Assembly: GCA_916048095.2 (NCBI GenBank)
Contig: OU696584.1
Location: 5,265,849-5,329,848, forward strand
Origin: Sacculina carcini
Taxonomy: Eukaryota; Arthropoda; Thecostraca; Sacculinidae
Direction of reading: 5' to 3'
DNA length: 64,000 nucleotides
Shown here: one piece after another, positions 18,470 through 31,338 of the stretch
How the letters are laid out: every line of letters begins with the position of its first letter
Numbering within the stretch: the first letter of the stretch is position 1
Program-made: the position numbers and the translations under genes
Notes under the pieces: model-generated
Seen by the model: the letters and a program-made list of their open reading frames with translations, nothing else
Told to the model about the DNA's origin: nothing
Databases searched by the model: none

Positions 18470-21400
18470 TCTATATATATAAAAGAGATCCTCTGTGTGT
18501 GTGTGTGTGTGTGTCTGTGTGTGTGTCTGTGTGTCTGTTCGACCCTCCTTGGTCCATTTTCTATCAGCTATTATTCGGCCAACACTCAGCCTACCCGCTA
18601 ACAATTTATACCATCACGTTGGAAATTGTCTTGTCTACACTTTAGATTAAATTTTAAATTTCAAAAATGCAATCAAAAAAAGTTATAGCGGTGAAAAGAC
18701 AAAATGAACCCTGAAAAATGGGAAAATTTTGGTCAATTTTCTGAAGACTACTCCTCCTAAACCAGCAATAGTACAACTACACAAATTATACCACTGTGTA
18801 TAAAATTTTCTTTTCTACTCAAAAAATTATAATTTATACCCAAAAATGGAATATAAAACATGTAAAATGAAAAACAATCAATCTACATTCAAATTTGTAT
18901 TTAAACTCCACGCGTCCGATTTTCTATACTTTTTTCTCTATTTCTCAAAAACGAATAATCACACATCTAAATAAATAATACCATCATGCTGGGAATTTTG
19001 TTTGCTACAACACGGCATACTTTTTAATTTTCTAAAGTGTATTAAACAAAAGTTACGGCGGTGTGAAGTGTAAATGACAAAAAAGCAAAAAGGCAAAATT
19101 AGCACAAAAAACGTGAATATTTTGGTCAATATTCCGCTATCTATTCCTCATAAACCAGCAATGGTACAGCTATAAAAATTATACTATTGTGTAGATAATT
19201 TTGTGTTCTACAAGAAAAGTTATAATTTATACCCACAAATGATACAAAAAACGTGTACAATTGGCAAAATTCTCAAATACATCCAAAATTACACTTGAAC
19301 ACCGGGTGACTAAAATTTATTTATTTTTCTACTATTTCTCAGTAAATATTTGTAACACATAAAAATAAATTATATCATCGTGCTAGAAATCTTGTTTTCT
19401 ACAATACGGTATAATTTGTAATTTTCCAAAGTGTATCTGAAGGAAGTTTCGGCGGTGTAAAGTCAAAAGGACATATTGCCAATTTGACAGCTATTATGCG
19501 CACTTGCGATTACACAGGAATATACTACTGTGTAGATAGTTTTGTGTTCTACAAGATAAGCTATAATTTATACCCACAAATTATACAAAAAACGTGTAAA
19601 ATTGGCAAAGTTCTCAAATACATCCAAAATTGCACTTGAACACCGGGCGACTGAAATTTATTCCTTTTTCTACTATTTCTCAGTAAATATTTGTAACACA
19701 TAAAAATAAATTATATCATCGTGCTAGAAATCTTGTTTTCTACAATACGGTATAATTTGTAATTTTCCAAAGTGTATCTGAAGGAAGTTTCGGCGGTGTA
19801 AAGTCAAAAGGACATATTGCCAATTTGACAGCTATTATGCGCACTTGCGATTACACAGGAATATACTACTGTGTAGATAGTTTTGTGTTCTACAAGATAA
19901 GCTATAATTTATACCCACAAATTATACAAAAAACGTGTACAATTGGCAAAATTCTCAAATACATCCAAAATTACACTTGAACACCGGGTGACTAAAATTT
20001 ATTTATTTTTCTACTATTTCTCAGTAACTATTCGTTATATATAAAAATAAATTGTCCCATCATGCTAGAAATTTTGTTTTCTACAATACGGTATAATTTT
20101 TAATTTTCCAAAGTATATCTGTAGGAAGTTACGGCGGTGTAAAGTCAAAAAGACATTTTGCCAATTTGACAGATATTATGCGCATTTGCGATTACACAGG
20201 AATATACTACTGTGTAGATAATCTTGTGTTCTACAAGATAAGCTATAATTTATACCCACAAATGATACAAAAAACGTGTAAAATTGGCAAAATCCGCAAA
20301 TACATCCCAAATTCACTTGAACACCGGGTGACTAAAATTAATTCATTTTTCTACGTATTTCTCAATAACTAATTGTCACAAATTAAAATGAATTATACCA
20401 TCGTGCTAGAAATTTGGTTTTCTACAATACGGTAGAATTTTTAATTTTCCAAAATGTATCTAAAGGGAGTTACGGTGGTGTAAAGTCAAAATGTCATGTT
20501 GCCAATTTGACAGTTATTATGCGCACTTGCGATTACACAGGAATATACGCTGATTTAATTTCACTGAAGTCCAATCACAATTTACGCACTTGCGATTACA
20601 CAAGAATATACTACTGTGTAGAGAATTTCGTGTTCTACAATATAAGTTATAATTTATACCCACAAATGATACAAAAAACGTGTAAAATTGGCAAAATTCT
20701 CAATTACATCCAAAATTACACTTGAACACCGGGCGACTAAAATATATTCATTTTTCTACTATTTCTCAGTAAATATTTGTTACACATAAAAATATATTAT
20801 ACCATCGTGCTAGAAATCTTGTTTTCTACAATACGGTATAATTTGTAATTTTCCAAAGTGTATCTGAAGGAAGTTTCGGCGGTGTAAAGTCAAAAGGACA
20901 TATTGCCAATTTGACAGCTATTATGCGCACTTGCGATTACACAGGAATATACTACTGTGTAGATAGTTTTGTGTTCTACAAGATAAGCTATAATTTATAC
21001 CCACAAATTATACAAAAAACGTGTAAAATTGGCAAAGTTCTCAAATACATCCAAAATTGCACTTGAACACCGGGCGACTGAAATTTATTCCTTTTTCTAC
21101 TATTTCTCAGTAAATATTTGTAACACATAAAAATAAATTATATCATCGTGCTAGAAATCTTGTTTTCTACAATACGGTATAATTTGTAATTTTCCAAAGT
21201 GTATCTGAAGGAAGTTTCGGCGGTGTAAAGTCAAAAGGACATATTGCCAATTTGACAGCTATTATGCGCACTTGCGATTACACAGGAATATACTACTGTG
21301 TAGATAGTTTTGTGTTCTACAAGATAAGCTATAATTTATACCCACAAATTATACAAAAAACGTGTACAATTGGCAAAATTCTCAAATACATCCAAAATTA

Positions 21401-24374
21401 CACTTGAACACCGGGTGACTAAAATTTATTTATTTTTCTACTATTTCTCAGTAACTATTCGTTATATATAAAAATAAATTGTCCCATCATGCTAGAAATT
21501 TTGTTTTCTACAATACGGTATAATTTTTAATTTTCCAAAGTATATCTGTAGGAAGTTACGGCGGTGTAAAGTCAAAATGTCATGTTGCCAATTTGACAGC
21601 TATTATGCGTACTTGCGATTACACATGAATATACACTGATTTAATTTCACTGAAGTCCAATCACAATTTACGCACTTGCGATTACACAGGAATATACTAC
21701 TGTGTAGATAATGTTGTGTTCTACAATATAAGCTATAATTTATACCCACAAATGATACAAAAAAACGTGTAAAATTGGCAAAATTCTCAAATACATCCAA
21801 AATTACACTTGAACACCGGGCGAATATAATTAATTCATTTTTCTACTATTTCTCAGTAAGTATTTGTTACACATAAAAATAAATTATACCATCGTGCTAG
21901 AAATCTTGTTTTCTACAATACGGTATAATTTGTAATCTTCCAAATTGTATCTGAAGGAAGTTACGGCGGTGTAAAGTCAAAAGGACATATTGCCAATTTG
22001 CCAGCTATTATGCGCACTTGCGATTACACAGGAATATACACCGATTAAATTTCACTGAAGCCCAATCACAATTAAGAATGCATCATATTAGCTCCAAGCA
22101 TGGATGGTGTGGTTTTATTGGGAACAGTTTAATTAATGCTACACTATACTGAATAGAAAGTCATTATTGTCCTCAATATTTACACATGTTCCGCACGACG
22201 GGCGGGTAAAATGCTACTGGGAACAAAGTAAACTACTGAATTTTACTGTGTAATTTAATTGGTTTAATTTCAAGTAGCATACGCTTAAGCTGCATAAGGA
22301 TATGGGTTGTAATATCATGCAATGCCAACTATATGTATATGCTGTTTTAGCGGAAACATAAATCTGGAATTATAGAGATGAGAGAAAGTTTCATTGTTTT
22401 GATTGTGTTACACTTCTGAATTACTACACACGAAGGACGGGTGAGAATTTGAGCAGTGTTGAGGGAAAAAACTTCGACAATAATTAAAACAAGAATTTAC
22501 AAATTTGACTTTTTCTATTGGTCGTTTTTCATCAATTTTCTTTGTGTTTGTTTCGTGTTTGAGTTCTGAATTATTCCGCACGACGGGCAGCTTTAAATAT
22601 GAGACGGGTTGTGGAAAAACATGTTTTCTAAATTGAAACATAAATTTCACATTTAGACTTTTATATTGGCTAAAACTTTCCTATGGGTTTATTTTTCTTT
22701 TTCAATTTTCACTAATTTTTTTGTGAATTGAATATTAATTATATTTTATTAACTGTTCCGCACGACGGGCGGGCTTAAATGTATCTATAAAGAATGGGTT
22801 TAAATGATAGCGAGGTATATGATATTTTGCTAGCAGTAAATATTCTAGCGATATAAGTAGAATAGCTCTTAAGCAAATGATTTTGGAGAATGATGTGAAC
22901 CTTTAAATATATTTTGCGATCTGATGCTATTATATATGTATTAGGAATAATACGTAGCAGAATATAGATTGCATAATATAATATCGGCTGTAATATCAAG
23001 GGCTGTAATATCGGTGTAATCCAAAAAATATCAACTGTATGAATATGATGCATTAGTGGAAGCATTAACCGGGAATTATGAGATAATATGATAATGGTGT
23101 ATAATTATATCGCATTATGCCACAAATGTGAATTTAGCTGCCTTACAGTTTGGTCCCGATACTATATTGGCGGGTTGAGAGAAAAGTATTGGTGGGCCGC
23201 GTGTTTGGGACCCCTGGGGTAGATAATCTCAGTCTTCTGATTACAAATTATGATCGCATCAGTATATTTTGTGATCACAAACTAATAAGTTAAATCACCT
23301 CAGACTAGGCTGAGAGCGGTCAAGATTGGATGGTTGGGCTGGGTTGGGTAGGTTTGACTCAGGTTATATTGGGTTTTAATGATAGCGGAAAATATATAAA
23401 TTTTAACAATAAATATTATAGCGGTAAAAGTGAAATAGTACTTAAGCAAATGATATTGGGGAATGATGTTAAGTAATAAATATAGTTTGGAAACATTCTG
23501 ATGAAAAGATTTCATCATCTTTCATTGTTTGTTTCGTGTTTGTGTTCTGAATTATACCACACGACGGGCAGATTTATATATCAAGCGGGTTGAGGGATAA
23601 TATTTGTCAAAATAAGAACAAAAATGTTAACATTTAGACTTTTCTATTGGTTAAGATATTTATAGGTTACATTTTTTGGTTTTCAATTTGTATTCATTAT
23701 ATTTTATGGATTTGATATGAATTTTATTGTATGAATTGTTCCGCACGACGGGTGGGTTTAAAAAAAATGTTTTTTTAGATCATTTTTTCGAATGGTTCAT
23801 TTAAAAAAAGTTTTTTTTTAAATAAAAATGTTCCGCGGGCAGCAACTATAGACAATAGAACGTTCAATTTTCCCTGTAGAATTAATCCATACACAAAACA
23901 ACCAATGGATTTGACTTCAAATATGAATTTTATTGTATGAATTGTTCCGCACGACGGGCGGGTTTAAAAAAAAGTGTTTCCATTATTTAGTTCATTTTTT
24001 TCAAATGGTTCATTAAAAAAGGTATTTAAAAAAAATAAAAATGCTGCGCGGGCAGCAACTATAGACAATAGAACGTTCAATTTACCCTGTAGAATTAATC
24101 CATACACAAAACCAATGGATTTGACTTCAAAATGCAGAACGGATCGTGTTCGAGTTCTGAATTATTCAGCACGACGGGCGGGTTTAAAAATGACTCAGGC
24201 GGACTGAGGGGAAATATTTTGTCGAAATAAAAATGATTAAACTTACAATTTTCAATTGATTAATATTTTTATGAGTGTACCCTATTTCATTTTTATTTTT
24301 CCATACTTTTTATGAATTGAATATGAATTTCATGTTATGAATTGCTCCGCACAACGGGCGGGTTTCAATGCTAG
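18470..24374 (+). mobile_element. Complete non-autonomous Helitron H4
   Basis: Best-defined copy, 5905 bp. It starts TCTATATATATAAAAGAGAT at 18470 and ends with the hairpin CCGCACAACGGGCGG, GTTTCAATG and CTAG at 24371-24374. TC..CTRR ends with a hairpin about 10 bases inside the 3' end are the Helitron hallmarks. Both borders are head-to-tail junctions with other Helitrons. The array has markers at 19501, 19842, 20183, 20524, 20587, 20928, 21269, 21610, 21673 and 22014: every spacing is 341 or 63. The 3' half (about 22180-24374) has nine or ten hairpin modules. There is no Rep/helicase frame, so it would depend on an autonomous partner. Confidence 0.9.
19441..22300 (+). repeat. 1427-bp higher-order repeat in H4
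   Basis: The block from 19441 recurs from 20868 with no difference noticed over several hundred bases. 1427 equals four 341-bp units plus one 63-bp partial unit. Higher-order organisation of this sort is typical of satellite DNA under unequal exchange. Confidence 0.85.
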
Positions 24375-27264
24375 TCTATCTATATATATAAAAGAGATCC
24401 TCTGTGTGTGTGTGTGTGTGTGTGTCTGTGTGTGTGTCTGTGTGTCTGTTCGACCCTCCTTGGTCCATTTTCTATCAGCTATTATTCGGCCACCACTTAG
24501 CTTACCCGCTAACAATATATACCATCACGTTGGAAATTGTCTTGTCTACACTGTAGGCTAAAGTTTTAATTTTAAAAATTGAACCAAAAAAAGTTATAGC
24601 GGTGAAAAGACAAAATGAACCCTGAAAAATGCGAAAATTTTGGTCAATTTTCTGAAGACTACTCCTCCTAAACCAGCAATAGTACAACTATAAAAATTAT
24701 ACCACTGTGTAGAAAAAAATTTTTTCTACTCAACAAATTATAATTTATACCCAAAAATAGAATATAAAACATGTAAAATGAAAAACAATCAATCTACATT
24801 CAAATTTTTATTTAAACTCCACGCGTCCGATTTTCTATACTTTTTTCTCTATTTCTCAAAAACTAATAATCACACATCCAAATAAATAATACCATCATGC
24901 TGGGAATTTTGTTTGCTACAACACGGCATACTTTTTAATTTTCTAAAGTGTATTAAACAAAAGTTACGGCGGTGTGAAGTGTAAATGACAAAAAAGCAAA
25001 AAAGCAAAATTAGCACAAAAAACGTGAATATTTTGGTCAATATTCCGCTATCTATTCCTCATAAACCAACAATGGTACAGCTATAAAAATTATACTATTG
25101 TGTAGATAATTTGGTGTTCTACAAGAAAAGTTATAATTTATACCCACAAATGATACAAAAAACGTGTACAATTGGCAAAATTCTCAAATACATCCAAAAT
25201 TACACTTGAACACCGGGTGACTAAAATTGATTTATTTTTCTACTATTTCTCAGTAACTGATTGTTATATATAAAAATAAATTGTCCCATCATGCTAGAAA
25301 TTTTGTTTTCTACAATACGGTATAATTTTTAATTTTCCAAAGTATATCTGTAGGAAGTTACGGCGGTGTAAAGTCAAAAAGACATTTTGCCAATTTGACA
25401 GACATTATGCGCATTTGCGATTACACAGGAATATACTACTGTGTAGATAATCTTGTGTTCTACAAGATAAGCTATAATTTATACCCACAAATGATACAAA
25501 AAACGTGTAAAATTGGCAAAATCCGCAAATACATCCCAAATTCACTTGAACACCGGGTGACTAAAATTAATTCATTTTTCTACGTATTTCTCAATAACTA
25601 ATTGTCACAAATTAAAATGAATTATACCATCGTGCTAGAAATTTGGTTTTCTACAATACGGTAGAATTTTTAATTTTCCAAAATGTATCTAAAGGGAGTT
25701 ACGGTGGTGTAAAGTCAAAATGTCATGTTGCCAATTTGACAGTTATTATGCGCACTTGCGATTACACAGGAATATACGCTGATTTAATTTCACTGAAGTC
25801 CAATCACAATTTACGCACTTGCGATTACACAAGAATATACTACTGTGTAGAGAATTTCGTGTTCTACAATATAAGTTATAATTTATACCCACAAATGATA
25901 CAAAAAACGTGTAAAATTGGCAAAATTCTCAATTACATCCAAAATTACACTTGAACACCGGGCGACTAAAATATATTCATTTTTCTACTATTTCTCAGTA
26001 AATATTTGTTACACATAAAAATAAATTATACCATCGTGCTAGAAATCTTGTTTTCTACAATACGGTATAATTTTTAATTTTCCAAAATGTATCTAAAGGG
26101 AGTTACGGTGGTGTAAAGTCAAAATGTCATGTTGCCAATTTGACAGTTATTATGCGCACTTGCGATTACACAGGAATATACTACTGTGTAGATAGTTTTG
26201 TGTTCTACAAGATAAGCTATAATTTATACCCACAAATTATACAAAAAACGTGTAAAATTGGCAAAGTTCTCAAATACATCCAAAATTGCACTTGAACACC
26301 GGGCGACTGAAATTTATTCCTTTTTCTACTATTTCTCAGTAAATATTTGTAACACATAAAAATAAATTATATCATCGTGCTAGAAATCTTGTTTTCTACA
26401 ATACGGTATAATTTGTAATTTTCCAAAGTGTATCTGAAGGAAGTTACGGCGGTGTAAAGTCAAAAGCACATATTACCAATTTGACAGCTATTATGCGCAC
26501 TTACGATTACACAGGAATATACACCGATTAAATTTCACTGAAGCCCAATCACAATTAAGAATGCATCATATTAGCTCCAAGCATGGATGGTGTGGTTTTA
26601 TTGGGTACAGTTTAATTAATGCTACACTATACTGAATAGAATGGCTTTATTGTCCTCAATATTTACACATGAATTGTTCCTCCCGACGGGCGGGTAAAAT
26701 ACTACTGGGAACAAAGTTAACTACTGAATTTTACTGTATAATTTAATTGGTTTAATTTCAAGTTGCATAAGCTTAAGTTGCATAAGGATATGGGTTGTAA
26801 TATCATGCAATGCCAACTATATGAATATGCTGTTTTAGCGGACGCATAAATCTGGAATTATAGAGATGACAGAAAGTTTCATTGTTTTGATAGTGTTACA
26901 CTTCTGAATTACTACACACGAAGGACGGGTGTGAATTTGAGCAGTGTTGAGGGAAAAACATCGTCAATAATTAAAACAAGAATATACAAATTTCACTTTT
27001 TCTATTATTCGTTTTTCATCAATTTTCTTTGTGTTTGTTTCGTGTTTGAGTTCTGAATTATTCCGCACGACGGGCAGCTTTAAATATGAGGCGGGTTGTG
27101 GAAAAACATGTTTTCTAAATTGAAACATAAATTTAACATTTAGACTTTTATATTAGCTAAAACTTTCCTATGGGTTTGTTTTTCTTTTTCAATTTGCACT
27201 AATTTTTTTATGAATTCAATATTAATTATATTTATTAACTGTTCCGCACGACGGGGGAATTAAA
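24375..27264 (+). mobile_element. Helitron H5, ends at an internal hairpin
   Basis: 5' end TCTATCTATATATATAAAAG directly after the CTAG of H4. The body array matches H4 (the block 25390-26000 is nearly identical to 20160-20770). The 3' side stops at CCGCACGACGGGGGAATTAAA. That hairpin is normally internal: H4 has it at about 22756, followed by more modules. The next Helitron begins immediately, so an internal hairpin lies exactly at the 3' border. Confidence 0.75.
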
Positions 27265-30200
27265 TCTATATATCTATATATATAAAAGAGATCCTCTGTG
27301 TGTGTGTGTGTGTGTGTGTCTGTGTGTGTGTCTGTGTGTCTGTTCGACCCTCCTTGGTCCATTTTCTATCAGCTATTATTCGGCCAACACTCAGCCTACC
27401 CGCTAACAATTTATACCATCACGTTGGAAATTGTCTTGTCTACACTTTAGATTAAATTTTAAATTTCAAAAAGGCAATCAAAAAAAGTTATAGCGGTGAA
27501 AAGACAAAATGAACCCTGAAAAATGCGAAAATTTTGGTCAATTTTCTGAAGACTACTCCTCCTAAACCAGCAATAGTACAACTATAAAAATTATACCACT
27601 GTGTAGAAAATTTTCTTTTCTACCCAACAAATTATAATTTATACCCAAAATAGAATATGAAACATGTAAAATGAAAAACAATCAATCTACATTCAAATTT
27701 TTATTTAAACTCCACGCGTCCGATTTTCTATACTTTTTTCTCTATTTCTCAAAAACGAATAATCACACATCTAAATAAATAATACCATCATGCTGGGAAT
27801 TTTGTTTGCTACAACACGGCATACTTTTTAATTTTCTAAAGTGTATTAAACAAAAGTTACGGCGGTGTGAAGTGTAAATGACAAAAAAGCAAAAAGGCAA
27901 AATTAGCACAAAAAACGTGAATATTTTGGTCAATATTCCGCTATCTATTCCTCATAAACCAGCAATGGTACAGCTATAAAAATTATACTAATGTGTAGAT
28001 AATTTTGTGTTCTACAAGAAAAGTTATAATTTATACCCACAAATGATACAAAAAACGTGTACAATTGGCAAAATTCTCAAATACATCCAAAATTACACTT
28101 GAACACCGGGTGACTAAAATTTATTTATTTTTCTACTATTTCTCAGTAACTATTCGTTATATATAAAAATAAATTATCCCATCATGCTAGAAATTTTGTT
28201 ATCTACAATACGGTATAATTTTTAATTTTCCAAAGTATATCTGTAGGAAGTTACGGCGGTGTAAAGTCAAAAAGACATTTTGCCAATTTGACAGATATTA
28301 TGCGCATTTGCGATTACACAGGAATATACTACTGTGTAGATAATCTTGTGTTCTACAAGATAAGCTATAATTTATACCCACAAATGATACAAAAAACGTG
28401 TAAAATTGGCAAAATCCGCAAATACATCCCAAATTCACTTGAACACCGGGTGACTAAAATTAATTCATTTTTCTACGTATTTCTCAATAACTAATTGTCA
28501 CAAATTAAAATGAATTATACCATCGTGCTAGAAATTTGGTTTTCTACAATACGGTAGAATTTTTAATTTTCCAAAATGTATCTAAAGGGAGTTACGGTGG
28601 TGTAAAGTCAAAATGTCATGTTGCCAATTTGACAGTTATTATGTGCACTTGCGATTACACAGGAATATACGCTGATTTAATTTCACTGAAGTCCAATCAC
28701 AATTTACGCACTTGCGATTACACAAGAATATACTACTGTGTAGAGAATTTCGTGTTCTACAATATAAGTTATAATTTATACCCACAAATGATACAAAAAA
28801 CGTGTAAAATTGGCAAAATTCTCAAATACATCCAAAATTACACTTGAACACCGGGCGACTAAAATTAATTCATTTTTCTACTATTTCTCAGTAACTATTT
28901 GTTACACATAAAAATAAATTATACCATCGTTCTAGAAATCTTGTTTTCTACAATACGGTATAATTTGTAATTTTCCAAAGTCTATCTGAAGGAAGTTACG
29001 GCGGTGTAAAGTCAAAAGCACATATTACCAATTTGACAGCTATTATGCGCACTTACGATTACACAGGAATATACACCGATTAAATTTCACTGAAGCCCAA
29101 TCACAATTAAGAATGCATCATATTAGCTCCAAGCATGGATGGTGTGGTTTTATTGGGTACAGTTTAATTAATGCTACACTATACTGAATAGAATGGCTTT
29201 ATTGTCCTCAATATTTACACATGAATTGTTCCTCCCGACGGGCGGGTAAAATACTACTGGGAACAAAGTTAACTACTGAATTTTACTGTATAATTTAATT
29301 GGTTTAATTTCAAGTTGCATAAGCTTAAGTTGCATAAGGATATGGGTTGTAATATCATGCAATGCCAACTATATGAATATGCTGTTTTAGCGGACGCATA
29401 AATCTGGAATTATAGAGATGACAGAAAGTTTCATTGTTTTGATAGTGTTACACTTCTGAATTACTATACACGAAGGACGGGTGTGAATTTGAGCAGTGTT
29501 GAGGGAAAAACATCGTCAATAATTAAAACAAGAATATACAAATTTCACTTTTTCTATTATTCGTTTTTCATCAATTTTCTTTGTGTTTGTTTCGTGTTTG
29601 AGTTCTGAATTATTCCGCACGACGGGCAGCTTTAAATATGAGGCGGGTTGTGGAAAAACATGTTTTCTAAATTGAAACATAAATTTCACATTTAGACTTT
29701 CATATTGGCTAAACGTTCCTATGGGTTTGTTTTTCTTTTTCAATTTTCACTAATTTTTTATGAATTGAATATTAATTATATTTAATGAACTGTTCCGCAC
29801 GACGGGCGGGCTTAAATGTATCTATAAAGAGTGGGTTTAAATGATAGCGAGGTATATGATATTTTGCTAGCAGTAAATATTCTAGCGATAAAAGTAGAAC
29901 AGCAAATGATTTTGGAGAATGATGTGAACCTTTAAATATATTTTGCGATCTGATGATATATGTATTACGAATAATACGTAGCAGAATATAGATTGCATAA
30001 TATAATATCGGCTGTAATATCAAGGGTCATATAATATCGGTGTAATCCAAAAAATAACAACTGTATGAATATGATGCATTAGTGGAAGCATTAACCGGGA
30101 ATTATGAGATAATATGATAATTGTGTATAATTATATCGCATTATGCAACAAATGTGAATTTAGCTGCCTTACAGTTTGGTTCCGATACTATATTGGCGGG

Positions 30201-30640
30201 TTGAGAGATAAGTATTTGTGGGCCGCGTGTTTGGGACCCCTGTGGTAGATAATCTCAGTCTTCTGATTACAAATTATGATCGCATCAGTATATTTTGTGA
30301 TCACAAACTAATAAGTTAAATCACCTCAGACTAGGCTGAGTGCGGTCAAGATTGGATTGTTGGGTTGGGTTGGGTAGGTTTGACTCAGGTTATATTGGGT
30401 TTTAATGATAGCGGAAAATATATAAATTTTAGCAATATTTATAAATTTTAGCAAATTTTGACTCAGGCGGACTGAGGGGAAATATTTTGTCGAAATAAAA
30501 ATAATTAAACTTATAATTTTCAATTGATTAATATTTTTATGAGTACCCTATTTCATTTTTATTTTTCCATATTTTTTTATGAATTGAATATGAATTTCAT
30601 GTTATGAATTGCTCCGCACAACGGGCGGGTTTTAATGCTA
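27265..30640 (+). mobile_element. Long non-autonomous Helitron H6
   Basis: 5' end TCTATATATCTATATATATA then AAAGAGATCC; 3' end hairpin CCGCACAACGGGCGG, GTTTTAATGCTA at 30640, without the final G. The body matches H5 up to about 30420, then skips several 3' modules. The 3' end is fused to family S copy 2 by the same sequence seen at 10267 on the other strand. Confidence 0.8.
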
Positions 30641-31110
30641 TATATATACATAAAGAAATTATCTGTCTGTCTGTGTATGTATGCTTGAATATGAGGTGAC
30701 ATTATTGCGCTGGTTCATGGTTCGCTGGTTCAATGATCAGGGGCTTGAAACGCAAACGAAGCGATGGCTCATTTTTATTAAATAAAAATGTCCCGCGGGC
30801 AGCAATAAAACGTTCAATTTCAACGTATACAATGAATTAATATACAAAACTAATGGATTTGACTTCAAGAATCAGAAAGGATGGTGCTCGAATTCTGAAT
30901 TATCCCTCACGTCGGGCGGGTTTAAATATGAGGCAGTTCGAGGGAAAATATTTTGAAACATCTAAAATAAAAACATTCACATTTAGACTTTTCTATTGGT
31001 TAAAACTTTTTATGGGTTTACTTTTTATTTTTTTATTTATAATCATTTCTTATTAATTCAATATTCATTCTACATTATTTATTGTTCTGCTCAACGGGCG
31101 GGTTTTACTA
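30641..31110 (+). mobile_element. Short Helitron, family S, copy 2
   Basis: Starts TATATATACATAAAGAAATT then ATCTGTCTGTCTG. It contains CCCGCGGGCAGCAA and a hairpin variant at about 30905 (CCCTCACGTCGGGCGGG). It ends CTGCTCAACGGGCGGGTTTT then ACTA. It is the counterpart of 9817-10266. Confidence 0.6.
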
Positions 31111-31121
31111 CGGGCGGGTAC

Positions 31122-31267
31122 TCGATAGAAACGTGCAGCCAACAGAAGAAAGCACCAAGTTGCAGCTTGTCATTTATTACAAGACACGCAAAACACGCAG
31201 CTTGGTGATGAAGAACAGTTGCCTTCCCAAGACCAGCATGTTGCAAGAAGCCAATGTAGTGTACCAG

Positions 31268-31275
<8 letters not shown>
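31122..31275 (+). pseudogene. PLE-B internal fragment
   Basis: About 150 bases matching, in opposite orientation, part of the PLE-B frame at roughly 35540-35700. It reads KTRKTRSLVMKNS, then NVVYQHTC, the first half of the GIY-YIG domain. It stops at ACATGT where (TA)n begins. Confidence 0.8.

Positions 31276-31337
<62 letters not shown>
31276..31337. repeat. (TA)n microsatellite
   Basis: TA tract that received the Helitron whose CTAG is at 31338. Confidence 0.97.

Positions 31338-31338
<1 letters not shown>

Noticed and set aside
20414-20725. 103-codon frame repeated at 25643-25954 and 28536-28847
   Set aside because: It spans the 341-bp and 63-bp array units. The frame is a by-product of the repeat and is missing in other units of the same sequence.
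19501-22030. Regularly spaced repeats that might suggest a CRISPR array
   Set aside because: Whole 341-bp units are repeated, with no unique spacers, in an animal genome beside Helitron ends.
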